DNA of 64,000 nt from an uncultured Ulvibacter sp. (GCA_943789105.1 CALSSW010000001.1:1-64000), one strand, 5' to 3'; positions 27,514 to 38,472 are shown, counted from the first letter of the stretch. The notes: generated by a model not told the origin, from the sequence alone. Program-made: numbers and translations.

Positions 27514-29113
27514 ATGCCTGTCCAGAAAAAATACATTCCTTTACTTCTAGGAGTTGCTGTTGCCGTAGGGATTTTTCTTGGCGCAAGACTAAATTTTACT
27601 ACCGTAAGTGACACGCTGTTTTCTTCCAACTCAAAAAAAGAAAAGCTCAACAGGCTTATAGACTTTATAGACTTTGAGTATGTAGATAAGGTAAATACAG
27701 ACAGCATCGTAGATATTACCGTAAACAGCATCCTTGAAAATCTGGATCCACACTCTGTGTATATCCCATCAAAAAGCTATGAAGATGCTGCAAGTGATAT
27801 GCGCGGAAATTTTATTGGTATTGGTATTAGTTTTTACCAACACCAAGATAGTATTGCCGTGATACGCACCATCGAAGACGGTCCTGCACAAAAGGCTGGC
27901 ATCCATAGCTGGAGACAGAATACTATACGCAGATACCATACCCTTGTTTGGCAAGGGTCTAAACAGGTATGATGTTGTCTCTCAACTTAAAGGCACCCGC
28001 AATAGTAAGGTTTCCCTTAAAATAAAAAGAAAAAACCAAGACAGCCTTTTAACTGTAAAAGTAACCCGGCAAAAAATACCGCTGGTTAGCCTTGATGCTG
28101 CCTACCTTCTTACCGATGCTATAGGGTATATCAAACTCAACCGTTTTGCAGAGCCTACCTATAGTGAGTTTAAAAAAGCACTGACAGCTCTCATTGATCA
28201 AGGCGCCACCAAATTAGTGCTAGATTTAAGAGATAACCCAGGGGGGTACATATCATCTGCCCAGGCTATTGTAGATGAGTTTTTACAAGACAACACCCTG
28301 ATACTTATCACCAAAAACAAAAATGGCAAACAAGAAAAAACCTATGCAACAAATAAAGGCAGCTTTAAAACCGGTAGCCTATATGTGTTAATTAACGAGA
28401 ACTCTGCCTCTGCCAGCGAAATTGTAGCAGGCGCCCTGCAAGACAACGATAAAGGGGTTATTATTGGCCGCCGCTCTTTTGGTAAAGGACTTGTGCAGCG
28501 CGAGATGGCCCTTGGAGATGGTAGCGCCGTGCGTCTTACCATTGCTAGATATTACACCCCAACAGGAAGATCTATTCAAAAACCCTACGATAAGGGCAAT
28601 GACGCCTATTACAGTGAGTATGAGTCTAGGTATGTAAACGGGGAGCTGCAAAGTCTAGACAGTATCGTAGTTAATGATTCTTTGCGTTTTGTTACTCCAA
28701 AAGGAAAGGTAGTATATGGCGGGGGAGGGATTATCCCAGATGTGTTTGTGGGTAAAGATACCACTCAAGAGTATCAGGCCATTAGTTATATCTCAAATAA
28801 TGGCTTTATGAGTTATTTTGCCTTTGAGTACCTAGACACCCACCGCCAAGATTTTAAAGGGCAAACCCAGCAAGATTTTATAGATAATTACACGGTTTCT
28901 AAGGCTACATTGCAGGCTTTTTTAAGCTATGCAAACATCACAGAGCTTACTACTTTTAAAGGCTACACCCCCCGTCTTAAACTCCTTATTAAGGCCACTC
29001 TAGCCCGGCAATTATACGGCACCCAGGCCTATGAGATGATTTTAAATAGCCAAGACCCTATGATTAAAAAAGTATTAGAACTTCAACAAAGGCTTGCTGT
29101 TACAGATCAGTAA
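27514..29113 (+). pseudogene. S41 family C-terminal processing protease (CtpA/Prc-like), one-base frameshift
   Basis: Two ORFs (27514-27972 and 27944-29113) together make one protease. The first has a membrane anchor (YIPLLLGVAVAVGIFLG) and the PDZ start (GIGISFYQHQD, GPAQKAGI); the second continues the PDZ domain (GKGLNRYDVVSQLKG) and holds the S41 catalytic domain with ENSASASEI (Ser) and SFGKGLVQ (Lys). Removing one A at about 27907 (CATAGCTGG to CATGCTGG) restores GIHAGDRILYADTIPLFGKG, exactly what the family requires. It is therefore either a recent mutation or a base-call error. If intact it would cleave periplasmic substrates. Confidence 0.88.
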
Positions 29114-29115
29114 AA

Positions 29116-29319
29116 CTAGTTTTGCTGTCTTGCTTTTTCTGAAATTTTCTTAGACACCAGTAAAATACTCAGCATCACACCAACGCAGGCTGCTGCAAGA
29201 GTGCAAATAGCTGCTGTGGTACTATCTTTTTCAAAGGGGGCAGAGAAATCTATGTTTGTGATGTTAAAAACCATCATAAAAATAGAAATAGCCAGTAATA
29301 TATAAATGAAAATTTTCAT
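29116..29319 (-). CDS. Small two-span membrane protein
   Basis: A 67-residue protein with two hydrophobic segments (IFIYILLAISIFMMVFN and ICTLAAACVGVMLSILLV) and a basic tail (SKKISEKARQQN). No family function is recognised. It is convergent with the S41 protease gene (stop codons 3 bp apart) and 37 bp downstream of the MarC-family gene on the same strand, so it may be in one operon with it. Confidence 0.65.
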   Translation of the reverse strand: MKIFIYILLAISIFMMVFNITNIDFSAPFEKDSTTAAICTLAAACVGVMLSILLVSKKISEKARQQN

Positions 29320-29355
29320 GAACTCTGCGGGTATTATGTTGCTACAAAAATACGC

Positions 29356-29937
29356 CTAATTGAATAACTCTTGAATATTTGAGGTAAATAATTTTACTGC
29401 AATGGCAAGTAAAATTACACCAAATACTTTCTCAATAATCTTAATTCCGTTTTTACCCAGAAAGCCTTGAAGTTTATTAGAGGTTTTCAAGACAATATAA
29501 ACCACCACCACATTTACCAAAATAGCAATAATGATGTTCTCTAAGGCGTATTCTGCGCGCAAAGATAATAAGGTAGTTAAACTTCCAGGACCTGCCACAA
29601 TAGGGAAGGCTATTGGAAACACCGTTGCCATCTCTAGGTTAGACTCATCTTGTTTAAATAAAGTAACCCCTAAGACCATTTCTAAGGCAATAAAAAATAA
29701 AATGAGTGATCCTGCAACCGCAAATTCATTTACATTAATACCAATAAGGTTTAGGATTTCTTCTCCAATAAACAAGAAAATAATAAGAACAAAGGCCGCA
29801 ATAATGGAGGCTCTTCCACTTTTTATAGTACCGTTTTTCTCCCGCAAAGAAATAATGATAGGAATACTACCCACAATATCTATTACAGCAAACAATACCA
29901 TTGTTGCCGTTGCAATTTCTTTAAAATTAAAACTCAT
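29356..29937 (-). CDS. MarC family integral membrane protein
   Basis: A 193-residue, six-span inner-membrane protein. LFAVIDIVGSIPIIISL near the N-terminus and FPIAFPIVAGPGSLTTLL in the middle are the hallmarks of the MarC/UPF0056 family. The family was once linked to multiple antibiotic resistance but that role was not upheld; transport of small solutes is suspected. Length is normal. Confidence 0.88.
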   Translation of the reverse strand: MSFNFKEIATATMVLFAVIDIVGSIPIIISLREKNGTIKSGRASIIAAFVLIIFLFIGEEILNLIGINVNEFAVAGSLILFFIALEMVLGVTLFKQDESNLEMATVFPIAFPIVAGPGSLTTLLSLRAEYALENIIIAILVNVVVVYIVLKTSNKLQGFLGKNGIKIIEKVFGVILLAIAVKLFTSNIQELFN

Positions 29938-30060
29938 AATACCTATCTTTAGGGTGCAAAATTAGGAATTTAAAAACTAGCGCATGGTTTTTTGTAGCAT
30001 TATGTCACCCCGAGGCTTAATTTTTCAAAAGCACCTATTAAAACATGTATATTTGCGAGC

Positions 30061-30627
30061 ATGTTTCAACTAGGAAAAACCATCGTATCTGAGGATATCA
30101 TAGAAAAAGACTTTGTCTGTAATTTAGGAGCCTGTAAGGGTGAGTGTTGCATCTCTGGCGCTGCAGGAGCTCCCGTTACTAAGGATGAAGTTACTATATT
30201 AAAAGACATCTACCCAAAGGTAAAACCATTTTTACGCCCAGAGGGTATTGCTGCCATAGATAAGCAAGGCACACACGTGCTTAGCACTACAAACGAGCTA
30301 GAAACCCCCTTGGTACATCAAAAAGAATGTGCCTATGTAACCTTCTCTGAAAACGGTACTGCTGGCTGCGGCATAGAAGATGCCCATAACGCAGGAGTCA
30401 TAGATTTTAAAAAACCCATTTCATGTCATTTATATCCTGTTAGAGTCCAGGATTACAGTGAGTTTTCTGCAGTAAATTATCACAAATGGCCAATTTGTGA
30501 TGATGCCTGTACTCTGGGAAATGAGCTTAAAGTGCCTGTGTATAAATTTGTAAAAGAAGCTCTTGTTAGAAAATTTGGACCACATTGGTATGCAGCCCTT
30601 GAGAAAGTAGCAAGCTCTCTCTCTTAG
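30061..30627 (+). CDS. DUF3109 family cysteine-rich protein
   Basis: A 188-residue protein with conserved cysteines in CNLGACKGECC near residue 20, KECAYV and GCGIEDAH in the middle, ISCHLYPVR and WPICDDAC near the C-terminus. This is the DUF3109 pattern, related to the YkgJ-type Fe-S or zinc cluster proteins; metal binding is likely, activity unknown. Monocistronic by context. Confidence 0.82.
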   Translation: MFQLGKTIVSEDIIEKDFVCNLGACKGECCISGAAGAPVTKDEVTILKDIYPKVKPFLRPEGIAAIDKQGTHVLSTTNELETPLVHQKECAYVTFSENGTAGCGIEDAHNAGVIDFKKPISCHLYPVRVQDYSEFSAVNYHKWPICDDACTLGNELKVPVYKFVKEALVRKFGPHWYAALEKVASSLS

Positions 30628-31085
30628 CACATTTTTTACTGTAGCTTAAAAAAATCAGTCAAAAACCAACAAGCCAACCTTAAAATTTGTTTTATTACAA
30701 AAAGGTGTTGTTTTTAAAATCATTTTTTATAAATCTGCTTTTTTTTTTAAAAAATATGTTAAAGTTTTTTCTAAAATATGTTGAAAAAACATCTTGTTAA
30801 AACAAGGGTGAAAGTGCCCTTAAACTACCGCTGTATCAACTCTGGTTAGGCTTTTCAACTACATTTTTTTGAATTGTTAATAATCTAGAGGCAGCCTTTT
30901 AAGCTACTGTTTATCAGTGTTTTGTGAAATAAATTAACAAAACTATAGTAACAACTCAATTTTTTCGTTGTTGAAAACTTTGTTGAAAACCCGCTGTGTT
31001 TTGTTCTTTTTAAACCTCATATATTTATCATATTTGTTAGTCCCCAGTAAACAGACATTTTTAATAATTTATTTAAGAAGATATA
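30628..31085 (+). promoter_or_regulatory. Long structured leader of nrdB-nrdA
   Basis: A 458-bp gap with several ordered elements. AAAATATGTTAAA (30751) recurs as AAAATATGTTGAA (30773), 22 bp apart. GTTGAAAA (30780-30787) can pair with TTTTCAAC (30852-30859), enclosing further hairpins such as AAGGG/CCCTT (30804-30821), and is followed by a run of seven T. TTGTTGAAAAC occurs twice more (30968-30978, 30980-30990) and could compete for the same TTTTCAAC. GTTTTGT/ACAAAAC (30919-30943) is another stem. The 62-residue ORF at 30968 shows no protein-like features. Confidence 0.45.
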
Positions 31086-32066
31086 ATGAACGCATCAGAG
31101 CCAATTTTAGAGAAAAACGACGGAAGATTTGTAATTTTCCCTATTCAACATCATGATATCTGGGAGTGGTATAAAAAATCTGAGGCAAGTTTTTGGACTG
31201 CCGAAGAAATCGATTTGCACCAAGACCTTACAGACTGGACCTCAAAATTAAATGAAGATGAGCGTTATTTCATAAAGCATATTTTGGCATTTTTTGCTGC
31301 CAGTGATGGTATTGTAAATGAAAACTTAGCTGAAAACTTTGTAAACGAAGTACAATACAGTGAAGCAAAATTCTTCTATGGTTTTCAAATCATGATGGAA
31401 AACATCCACAGTGAAACCTACTCACTACTTATTGATACCTACGTAAAAGATGACAAAGAGAAGGACCAATTATTTAATGCCATAGAGAATTTCCCCGCCA
31501 TCAAGAAAAAGGCAGACTGGGCCTTAAAATGGATCGATTCTCCAAGTTTTGCAGAACGTTTGATTGCTTTTGCAGCCGTAGAAGGAATTTTCTTTAGTGG
31601 AGCCTTTTGTTCTATTTTCTGGTTGAAAAAACGTGGTATTATGCCAGGACTTACCTTTTCCAATGAGCTTATCTCTAGAGATGAAGGAGTACATTGTGAT
31701 TTTGCAGTACACCTGCACAACCACCACTTAGTAAACAAGGTACCAAAAGATCGTATCCGCAGCATTATTGTAGATGCTTTAAACATAGAACGTGAATTCA
31801 TTACAGAGTCTCTGCCGGCAAGTTTAATTGGTATGAATTCTAACTTAATGACTCAGTACTTAGAGTTTGTTACAGACAGATTACTAGTAGAGCTTGGTTG
31901 TGAGAAAGAATTTAACACCAAAAATCCTTTTGATTTTATGGATATGATCTCTTTGCAAGGAAAAACAAACTTCTTTGAGAAAAGAGTGGCAGAGTATCAA
32001 AAAGCAGGTGTTGCCAACACCACAGACAAAGAAGCCAATAAAATTAGCTTCGACGCAGACTTTTAA
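31086..32066 (+). CDS. nrdB: Ribonucleoside-diphosphate reductase small subunit (class Ia, R2)
   Basis: A 326-residue ferritin-like subunit that holds the diiron-tyrosyl radical cofactor. Metal ligands are visible in the [19 protein letters not shown] and [14 protein letters not shown] segments, and the radical tyrosine lies in [13 protein letters not shown], matching the eukaryotic R2 pattern FYGFQIAMENIHSE. A conventional tyrosyl-radical enzyme is therefore expected. It is cotranscribed with nrdA, but in the order B-A. Confidence 0.95.
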   Translation: MNASEPILEKNDGRFVIFPIQHHDIWEWYKKSEASFWTAEEIDLHQDLTDWTSKLNEDERYFIKHILAFFAASDGIVNENLAENFVNEVQYSEAKFFYGFQIMMENIHSETYSLLIDTYVKDDKEKDQLFNAIENFPAIKKKADWALKWIDSPSFAERLIAFAAVEGIFFSGAFCSIFWLKKRGIMPGLTFSNELISRDEGVHCDFAVHLHNHHLVNKVPKDRIRSIIVDALNIEREFITESLPASLIGMNSNLMTQYLEFVTDRLLVELGCEKEFNTKNPFDFMDMISLQGKTNFFEKRVAEYQKAGVANTTDKEANKISFDADF

Positions 32067-32109
32067 GCCAAACATACTTTAGAAATATAATACCTAAGTG
32101 CTTGATAGT

Positions 32110-32129
32110 GTGTGTTTTACAAAACACAC
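32110..32129 (+). other. Hairpin between nrdB and nrdA
   Basis: GTGTGTTTT and AAAACACAC form a perfect 9-bp inverted repeat with a 2-base centre in the 126-bp spacer. It lacks a T run, so it is more likely an RNA-processing or stability element than a terminator. Confidence 0.5.
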
Positions 32130-32192
32130 GCCTGAAATCACTTTACCATAATAATAGCAGAATCAAAAAATAACCTCGAAAACCCGCAAGAT

Positions 32193-34685
32193 ATGAATGT
32201 ACTAAAAAGAGACGGCCGCAAAGAACCCATCATGTTTGATAAAATTACAGCACGTGTAAAAAAGCTGTGTTATGGCCTTAATGAACTTGTGGATCCCGTT
32301 CGTATCTCAATGCGTGTAATTGAGGGTTTGTATGATGGTGTAACTACCAGTGAGTTAGATAATCTGGCAGCAGAAGTTGCTGCAACCATGACAACATCAC
32401 ACCCAGACTACGCAAAGCTTGCTGCGAGGATATCTGTTTCTAACTTACATAAAAATACAAAAAAGACATTCAGTGAGGTGATGGATGATTTATACACCTA
32501 TGTAAATCCCCGTACCGGGAAAGACGCTCCTTTACTTAGTGATGAGGTTCACAAAGTAATTATGGATAATAAAGAAGAATTAGATTCTACTATTATTTAC
32601 AACCGTGATTTTGGCTATGACTATTTTGGGTTTAAAACCCTAGAGCGTTCTTACCTGTTAAAATTAAATGGCCAGATAGCAGAGCGCCCTCAGCATATGT
32701 TAATGCGTGTGTCTATTGGGATTCACCTAGATGATTTAGAAGCTGCCAAAGAAACCTATGAGTTAATGAGTAAACGGTTTTTTACCCACGCAACGCCTAC
32801 ACTATTTAATAGTGGTACACCAAAGCCACAAATGTCTTCCTGCTTTTTATTGGCCATGCAAGACGATAGCATAGACGGTATTTATGATACGCTAAAACAA
32901 ACCGCAAAAATTTCTCAGTCTGCAGGTGGTATAGGTCTCTCTATACACAATGTACGTGCTACAGGGTCATACATATCTGGCACCAACGGTACCTCTAATG
33001 GTATTGTGCCAATGTTACGAGTATATAACGACACGGCACGATATGTAGATCAAGGTGGAGGAAAACGTAAAGGTAGTTTTGCTATTTACGTAGAACCGTG
33101 GCATGCAGATATTTTTGATTTTCTGGATCTTAAGAAAAATACAGGAAAAGAAGAACAACGAGCGCGGGATTTATTTTATGCTATGTGGATTCCAGATTTA
33201 TTCATGAAACGGGTAGAGGAAGATGCAGAGTGGACTCTTATGTGTCCTAACGAGTGTCCAAACCTCTATAACGTTCACAGCGATGAGTTTGATGAACTAT
33301 ACTTAGGCTACGAAGCTGAAGGAAAAGGAAGAAAAACCATTAAAGCGCGTACACTTTGGGAGAAAATAATGGAATCTCAAATTGAAACTGGAACCCCTTA
33401 CATGCTCTACAAAGATGCAGCAAACCGTAAGAGTAACCAGAAAAATCTGGGAACCATACGTTCTTCAAACCTTTGTACAGAAATCATAGAGTACACCTCA
33501 CCAGATGAGGTTGCTGTATGTAACTTGGCCTCTATAGCACTTCCTATGTTTGTAACTGATGGCGCCTTTGATCACGACGAGTTATTTCGTGTAACCAAAC
33601 AAGTAACTAAAAACCTAAACCGCGTTATAGACCGTAATTACTATCCTGTAAAAGAAGCAGAAAACAGTAATTTCCGTCATAGACCTGTTGGGCTAGGTAT
33701 CCAAGGATTAGCAGATACCTTTATTATGCTCCGTTTACCTTTTACCTGTGACGAGGCTAAAAAGCTAAACCAAGAAATTTTTGAGACGCTTTATTTTGCT
33801 GCGTTAACAGCATCTATGGAAGAAGCCAAAGCAGATGGCGTATATGAGACCTATGAGGGATCTCCTATTAGTGAAGGGAAGTTTCAGCACAACCTATGGG
33901 GGATAGAAGACAATGAATTAAGTGGCCGCTGGGATTGGGCAGCTCTAAGAGCTGAAGTGGCAGAGCATGGAGTGCGTAACTCACTGCTTGTGGCGCCTAT
34001 GCCTACAGCATCCACATCACAAATTTTAGGAAACAACGAAGCCTTTGAACCTTACACAAGTAATATTTACACAAGGCGTGTGTTAAGTGGAGAGTTTATA
34101 GTTGTAAACAAACACTTACTGGAAGACTTAGTAGGTCTAGGACTTTGGAACGACACTTTAAAAGAACAAATTATGCGTAATAATGGTTCTGTACAAGATG
34201 TAGATATTCCTCAAGATTTAAAAGACCTTTATAAAACAGTGTGGGAGCTTTCCATGAAAGACATCATTGATATGTCAAGACACAGAGGGTATTTCATTGA
34301 CCAGTCTCAGTCTTTAAATCTATTTATGGAAAATGCTAGTTATGCAAAATTAACATCAATGCATTTTTATGCCTGGAAAAGCGGTCTTAAAACAGGAATG
34401 TATTACTTGCGTACCAAGAGTGCGGTAGATGCCATTAAATTTACACTCTCTAAAGAAGATAAAAAAGAACAGCCAAAGGCTGCCGAAGCACTATCTACAA
34501 CAGCAATTGATGCAGATGGCGCATTGGCATCAGTACCAGCTCCAGCGCCAAGCCCAGCGCCAAAAGCTCAGTTAGGCAATACCGCCACAGAGCAAAAGCC
34601 AATGACGGCTCAGGAGTTTAAGGACCAAATGAATAAATCACAAAATGGCGGTCCAGATGAGGATTGTTTGATGTGTGGATCTTAA
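32193..34685 (+). CDS. nrdA: Ribonucleoside-diphosphate reductase large subunit (class Ia, R1)
   Basis: An 830-residue catalytic subunit that reduces NDPs to dNDPs. The N-terminal ATP-cone (residues 1-95, [16 protein letters not shown]) is the allosteric activity site. The active site is seen as SSCFLLAM (first Cys), SNLCTEI (radical Cys and Glu) and VAVCNLASI (second Cys). A Pro/Ala-rich flexible linker ([12 protein letters not shown]) leads to the C-terminal CLMCGS, the shuttle cysteine pair reduced by thioredoxin. The complete ATP-cone predicts dATP feedback inhibition. Confidence 0.96.
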   Translation: MNVLKRDGRKEPIMFDKITARVKKLCYGLNELVDPVRISMRVIEGLYDGVTTSELDNLAAEVAATMTTSHPDYAKLAARISVSNLHKNTKKTFSEVMDDLYTYVNPRTGKDAPLLSDEVHKVIMDNKEELDSTIIYNRDFGYDYFGFKTLERSYLLKLNGQIAERPQHMLMRVSIGIHLDDLEAAKETYELMSKRFFTHATPTLFNSGTPKPQMSSCFLLAMQDDSIDGIYDTLKQTAKISQSAGGIGLSIHNVRATGSYISGTNGTSNGIVPMLRVYNDTARYVDQGGGKRKGSFAIYVEPWHADIFDFLDLKKNTGKEEQRARDLFYAMWIPDLFMKRVEEDAEWTLMCPNECPNLYNVHSDEFDELYLGYEAEGKGRKTIKARTLWEKIMESQIETGTPYMLYKDAANRKSNQKNLGTIRSSNLCTEIIEYTSPDEVAVCNLASIALPMFVTDGAFDHDELFRVTKQVTKNLNRVIDRNYYPVKEAENSNFRHRPVGLGIQGLADTFIMLRLPFTCDEAKKLNQEIFETLYFAALTASMEEAKADGVYETYEGSPISEGKFQHNLWGIEDNELSGRWDWAALRAEVAEHGVRNSLLVAPMPTASTSQILGNNEAFEPYTSNIYTRRVLSGEFIVVNKHLLEDLVGLGLWNDTLKEQIMRNNGSVQDVDIPQDLKDLYKTVWELSMKDIIDMSRHRGYFIDQSQSLNLFMENASYAKLTSMHFYAWKSGLKTGMYYLRTKSAVDAIKFTLSKEDKKEQPKAAEALSTTAIDADGALASVPAPAPSPAPKAQLGNTATEQKPMTAQEFKDQMNKSQNGGPDEDCLMCGS

Positions 34686-34705
34686 AATTATATTTTTAAG
34701 AGTAC

Positions 34706-34743
34706 AAAAAAAGGGACACCATCTTTTGGTGTCCCTTTTTTAT
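34706..34743 (+). terminator. Terminator of the nrdB-nrdA operon
   Basis: AGGGACACC and GGTGTCCCT form a perfect 9-bp stem with a 7-nt loop followed by TTTTTT, 20 bp after the nrdA stop. Confidence 0.9.
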
Positions 34744-34755
34744 TTTTAGTGGCTG

Positions 34756-34960
34756 TTACTGTAAAATGTCTGTCCCCAAATACCCATCATCTTTGTTGTA
34801 ATACCAGGCTTTCTCTTTTGGAAATTTTATGCCATTGATTATCTTGATATCCTTAAGTAAGATAAACTCGCCTGTCTTCTAGCTTTTCACCGCTAATGTC
34901 TTTAAAGCTCAACGAGCAAAAAAGAAAACCCAAGCAAATAATAAATCCGTATAATTTCAT
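34756..34960 (-). pseudogene. Small exported protein or lipoprotein, one-base frameshift (not in the ORF track)
   Basis: Minus strand from ATG 34960 reads MKLYGFIICLGFLFCSLSF, a signal or lipoprotein-like peptide, then KDISGEKLED and an early stop at 34853. In the next frame protein-like sequence continues (GEFILLKDIKIINGIKF, AWYYNKDDGYLGTDILQ) to a stop at 34756, but that frame has a stop just before the join and no start codon. Removing one base near 34875 joins the two into about 67 residues. No family is recognised. It may be a relic or a base-call error. Confidence 0.5.
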
Positions 34961-35010
34961 ACAATAGCATTTACATACTCAAGATAGTAAAACCTACACC
35001 AATGTAAGTA

Positions 35011-36141
35011 TTAAATAAGCGCTAGTAGATATCCAAGGATAGCTCCCACAACAAGCACCCACATCACAGAAACTTTCTTAAATTTAAAGATAAGTACCCC
35101 ACTTAACACAGCAATAAAAGTAGCTTGCCAATCTACAAGGGTTTGTTGGCTCATAGTGATAAGAACGGCAAGCATAATGGCAACTGCTGCTACGTTTATA
35201 CTATCAAGGAAATAGCCTAAGACCTTAGATTTTCTCATTTTTGGTATCAGCGGGTTTAACAGCCAAACGAACAAAAAAGAGGGCATAAAAATACCGGCAG
35301 TTGCAGCAATAGCACCCCAAAAACCACCTAGTTGGTAGCCAATAAAAGTGGCTGTTGATAATACAGGACCTGGGGTAAATTGCCCAATACCAATGGCTTC
35401 TATGAGCTGCCCTTGATTTAGTAAGGCGGTAGTTACAAGTTCTGTGTCTAAGTAGGCAAAAAGCACATACCCACTACCGTATAGTATACTACCCACTTTC
35501 AAGAATTTTAAAAAGATACCAACCGTAGTTAATTTAGCCCCTATTTCTGAGACTATAAAGATCATAAAGGTTGGCGCATATAGGGGTGTAGTGTGTTGTA
35601 TTTTTGACCGCATTAAAAACAAACACATTCCCGCTATACCTCCTCCAAGGAGTAGCAATATTTGGTTAATACCTAGAAGGCTAGCAATTAAAAAAAGACT
35701 CCCTAAAACAGCAAGCTCCCAATTTTTTAACGCCTTTTTCCCCAGTTTTATAACAGCAGAAGCAATTATAGCCATAACGGCTGGTTGTATCCCTTTAATA
35801 AAAGGCTGTACTTGGGGCAATGCGCCATACAAGACATATAAATACCCTAGAATTGCTGTTATAAAAACTGCCGGAAAAATAAAACTAATGCCTGCTATAA
35901 ACAATCCTTTTTTACCTGCCCGCTGAAAGCCGCAGTGCATGGTCATCTCTGTTGAGTTGGGTCCAGGTATAAGATTTGTAGCTCCTATAAGGTCCAGATA
36001 GTGCTCCCGTGTCATCCAGGCTCGTTTGGTGACGACCTCATGCTCCATCATCGCAATATGAGCTGCAGGACCTCCAAATGCAAAGAGACCGAGTTTAAAA
36101 AAAACGGCTGCGACTTGTTTTAATTTTTGAGATTCAGACAT
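35011..36141 (-). CDS. chrA: Chromate transporter (CHR family, two-domain)
   Basis: A 376-residue inner-membrane protein with two homologous halves. The first carries FKLGLFAFGGPAAHIAMME and NLIPGPNSTEM, the second FLKVGSILYGSGYVLFAYL and GQFTPGPVLSTATF; the paired PGP motifs define CHR proteins. About ten membrane spans. Members with both halves export chromate, but many are of unknown substrate, so the gene name is tentative. The gene is downstream of the PiT gene and separated from it by a terminator. Confidence 0.88.
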   Translation of the reverse strand: MSESQKLKQVAAVFFKLGLFAFGGPAAHIAMMEHEVVTKRAWMTREHYLDLIGATNLIPGPNSTEMTMHCGFQRAGKKGLFIAGISFIFPAVFITAILGYLYVLYGALPQVQPFIKGIQPAVMAIIASAVIKLGKKALKNWELAVLGSLFLIASLLGINQILLLLGGGIAGMCLFLMRSKIQHTTPLYAPTFMIFIVSEIGAKLTTVGIFLKFLKVGSILYGSGYVLFAYLDTELVTTALLNQGQLIEAIGIGQFTPGPVLSTATFIGYQLGGFWGAIAATAGIFMPSFLFVWLLNPLIPKMRKSKVLGYFLDSINVAAVAIMLAVLITMSQQTLVDWQATFIAVLSGVLIFKFKKVSVMWVLVVGAILGYLLALI

Positions 36142-36163
36142 AGAGCTTACTAGTTAAAAGTAA

Positions 36164-36199
36164 TAAAAAACCCCACAATTCAAAAGAATATGCGGGGTC
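36164..36199 (-). terminator. Terminator of the PiT gene
   Basis: On the minus strand ACCCCGCA and TGTGGGGT pair (one mismatch), followed by TTTTTTA, about 30 bp after the PiT stop. Confidence 0.75.
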
Positions 36200-36224
36200 T
36201 TTGAGGGGTTTAATAAGGCAATGC

Positions 36225-38472
36225 TTACTCTTTTTTATAACTCGTATAATACTCATCCATTAAATTCATAATACTTGATACCAAATCTTTAGTTTCCAGT
36301 AAAATATTAAAGTATAGAGATGTGTTTTTTGGACTTTCTTCCTCGGTTCTTGTTCTATCAATCTGGGTTGTAATTTTTTCAGAAATAATTGTAATAAGTT
36401 CCTGTTTTTTAGAAAGCACATAACTAATTCTTTCAAACTTACGGCTGTTAAATACCTCTTCAATTTCAACGAGCAACCCTTCCAAAAAATCATCAATTTC
36501 TTGGAGATCTTTAATTTGATTGAATTTTAATTTTCGATGATTGTTATTAACGTGCTTAAAACTCTTCTTTGATATAAAGTCCAAAGACTGAGTCATATCC
36601 GTAAGGTATGCTAGTATGGTTATATAAAAACTACTCCCCCGAACACTTGTTTCATCTAGGTTTTTAATTAGGTAGAAAATATTATCTCTCAGATCTTCTA
36701 CCTCCTGGTCTAGTTTTTCTACACCTTTTCTAGCCTTTTTAAGTGCTTTAGCATCTTCTTTGGCTAGACCTTTTAAAACATCTGTATAGATTTTGTTGGT
36801 TCTAGAAACCACATTAGAGATATTATCTGCACTCTCAGTAATAATTCCTTGAACCGTACTACTCTCAGACTTTTTTAAGCTTTTAGGATCTACTGTTGTA
36901 ATACTACTTTTCTTGTGAGACAAGTAGTTTCTCACGAGCAATAAAACTGTAAATAACAGTAATATAGGAATCATAACATTTTTATTCCAACTAATTAAAT
37001 ACACAACAGTACCTGCAGCAACTAGGGCTCCGAATGCCGTAAAAAACCATCCTCCAATAACATTTAATACTCCAGCTACACGGTATACAGCACTTTCTCT
37101 ACCCCATGCTCTATCGGCAAGTGAGGTACCCATTGCAACCATAAAAGTTACATAGGTGGTAGACAGTGGTAGTTTCATGGACGTTGCAATGGATATAAGT
37201 ACTCCTGCTACCATTAGATTTACCGAAGCTCTAATCATGTCAAAGGCAGGCGCATCAATACTCTGGTCTTTGGTAAGAAGCTTTGTATCCGGCTTAGTGA
37301 AACTTGCATTTATTTTTTCTTGCGTTGCTTTTGGTAGAAAACCGCTAATACTATTAGATAGCCATGAACTCCCTTTTACAATTCCTCTAGAAAGCATATT
37401 TGGCTGAAATTTCTCATGTGTATCATTTTGGCGAGACAGGCTTAATTCTGTCTCTGCAACTGTTTTTGCTTTTTTAGAAAACCAAAGAGTTGCCACCATG
37501 ATACCTCCAGCTATAAATAACAAGAATGGCTCAGCAGGCATTTTTTTGTCTAAGACCTCCATGGTAAACTCTGTGGCAGGAATTCCAGATACAGACCACG
37601 CCTCATAAGAGTGGTAAGCGGCCATTGGTACCCCAATGAAATTTACCAAATCATTACCAGAGAAGGCCAAGGCCAATCCAAAAGTACCAACTGCAATAAC
37701 AACAAGTAGGATACTTTTTTTTGTAATTTTTTGGAACGCATAAGAAAACAAAGTAAAAAATACAAAACTCAACGCCATTACTAAATATTCATTACCATCA
37801 AGGTATCCTTTCAAATCTTTATAGAATGGGCTTCCTTTAAGTCCTTTCATAAAAATAAAATACATGATGGCAGCGAGTGCTAAACCTCCAAAAAGAGCCC
37901 CAAAATTCTTTATTTTTTTCTCAAAATGGAATGAAAATATTCTGCGAGATATCCATTGAACAACAGCCCCAACACTAAAGGCAATCACTACAGAAAGTAA
38001 AATACCACTTATAATAGTAAGCGCTTTTTCTTTGTTAATGTAATTTCCAAGATCTGCAATGGTAGCTCCATCTGTACCACTTATTTTAATTAAGGATACT
38101 ACAATAGCAGCACCAAGTAAGTTAAATACAATAGAGACCGTTGTAGATGTTGGCAGCCCTAGGGTGTTAAAGAAATCTAGAAGTAAGATATCTGTAATCA
38201 TTACTGCCATGAAAATCATCATGATTTCATCGAAGGTAAACATCGCCGGGACAAAAATTCCTTTACGAGCCACTTCCATCATACCACTAGAGTAAACAGC
38301 ACCAATAAAGATACCCAAACTGGCAACAATCATGATTGTTCTCAGTGAAATTACCTTTGACCCAATAGCTGAGTTTAAAAAGTTAATAGCGTCATTACTA
38401 ACCCCAACCACAATATCTGCAATTGCAAGAATTGTCAAGTGCTACCAGCATTAATAAATAAATGTTATCCAT
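36225..38472 (-). CDS. Inorganic phosphate transporter, PiT family, with C-terminal PhoU-like domain; probable one-base frameshift near the start
   Basis: A sodium/proton-coupled phosphate carrier of about 750 residues. IADIVVGVSNDAINFLNSAIGS and a second copy of the family signature (SMKLPLSTTYVTFMVAMGTSLADRAWGR) flank the membrane core; the last 220 residues form a soluble, helical, DUF47/PhoU-like domain (KGVEKLDQEVEDLRDNIFYL). The ORF track begins at a TTG (38438) inside the first helix. Starting from ATG 38472 (MDNIYLLMLVAL) and dropping one base at 38435 gives the normal N-terminus. Located in a probable phosphate-acquisition cluster. Confidence 0.85.

Noticed and set aside
27882-27975. 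Programmed frameshift in the S41 protease
   Set aside because: No slippery heptamer or downstream pseudoknot seen; a single inserted base explains the break more simply.
30780-30859. Purine or 2'-deoxyguanosine riboswitch upstream of nrdB
   Set aside because: The three-way-junction shape and an ACTACC word are suggestive, but the conserved J1/2 and J3/1 bases are not present; kept only as an unclassified leader.
30968-31156. 62-residue ORF overlapping the start of nrdB
   Set aside because: Composition is not protein-like and it overlaps nrdB in another frame; the region is better read as leader.
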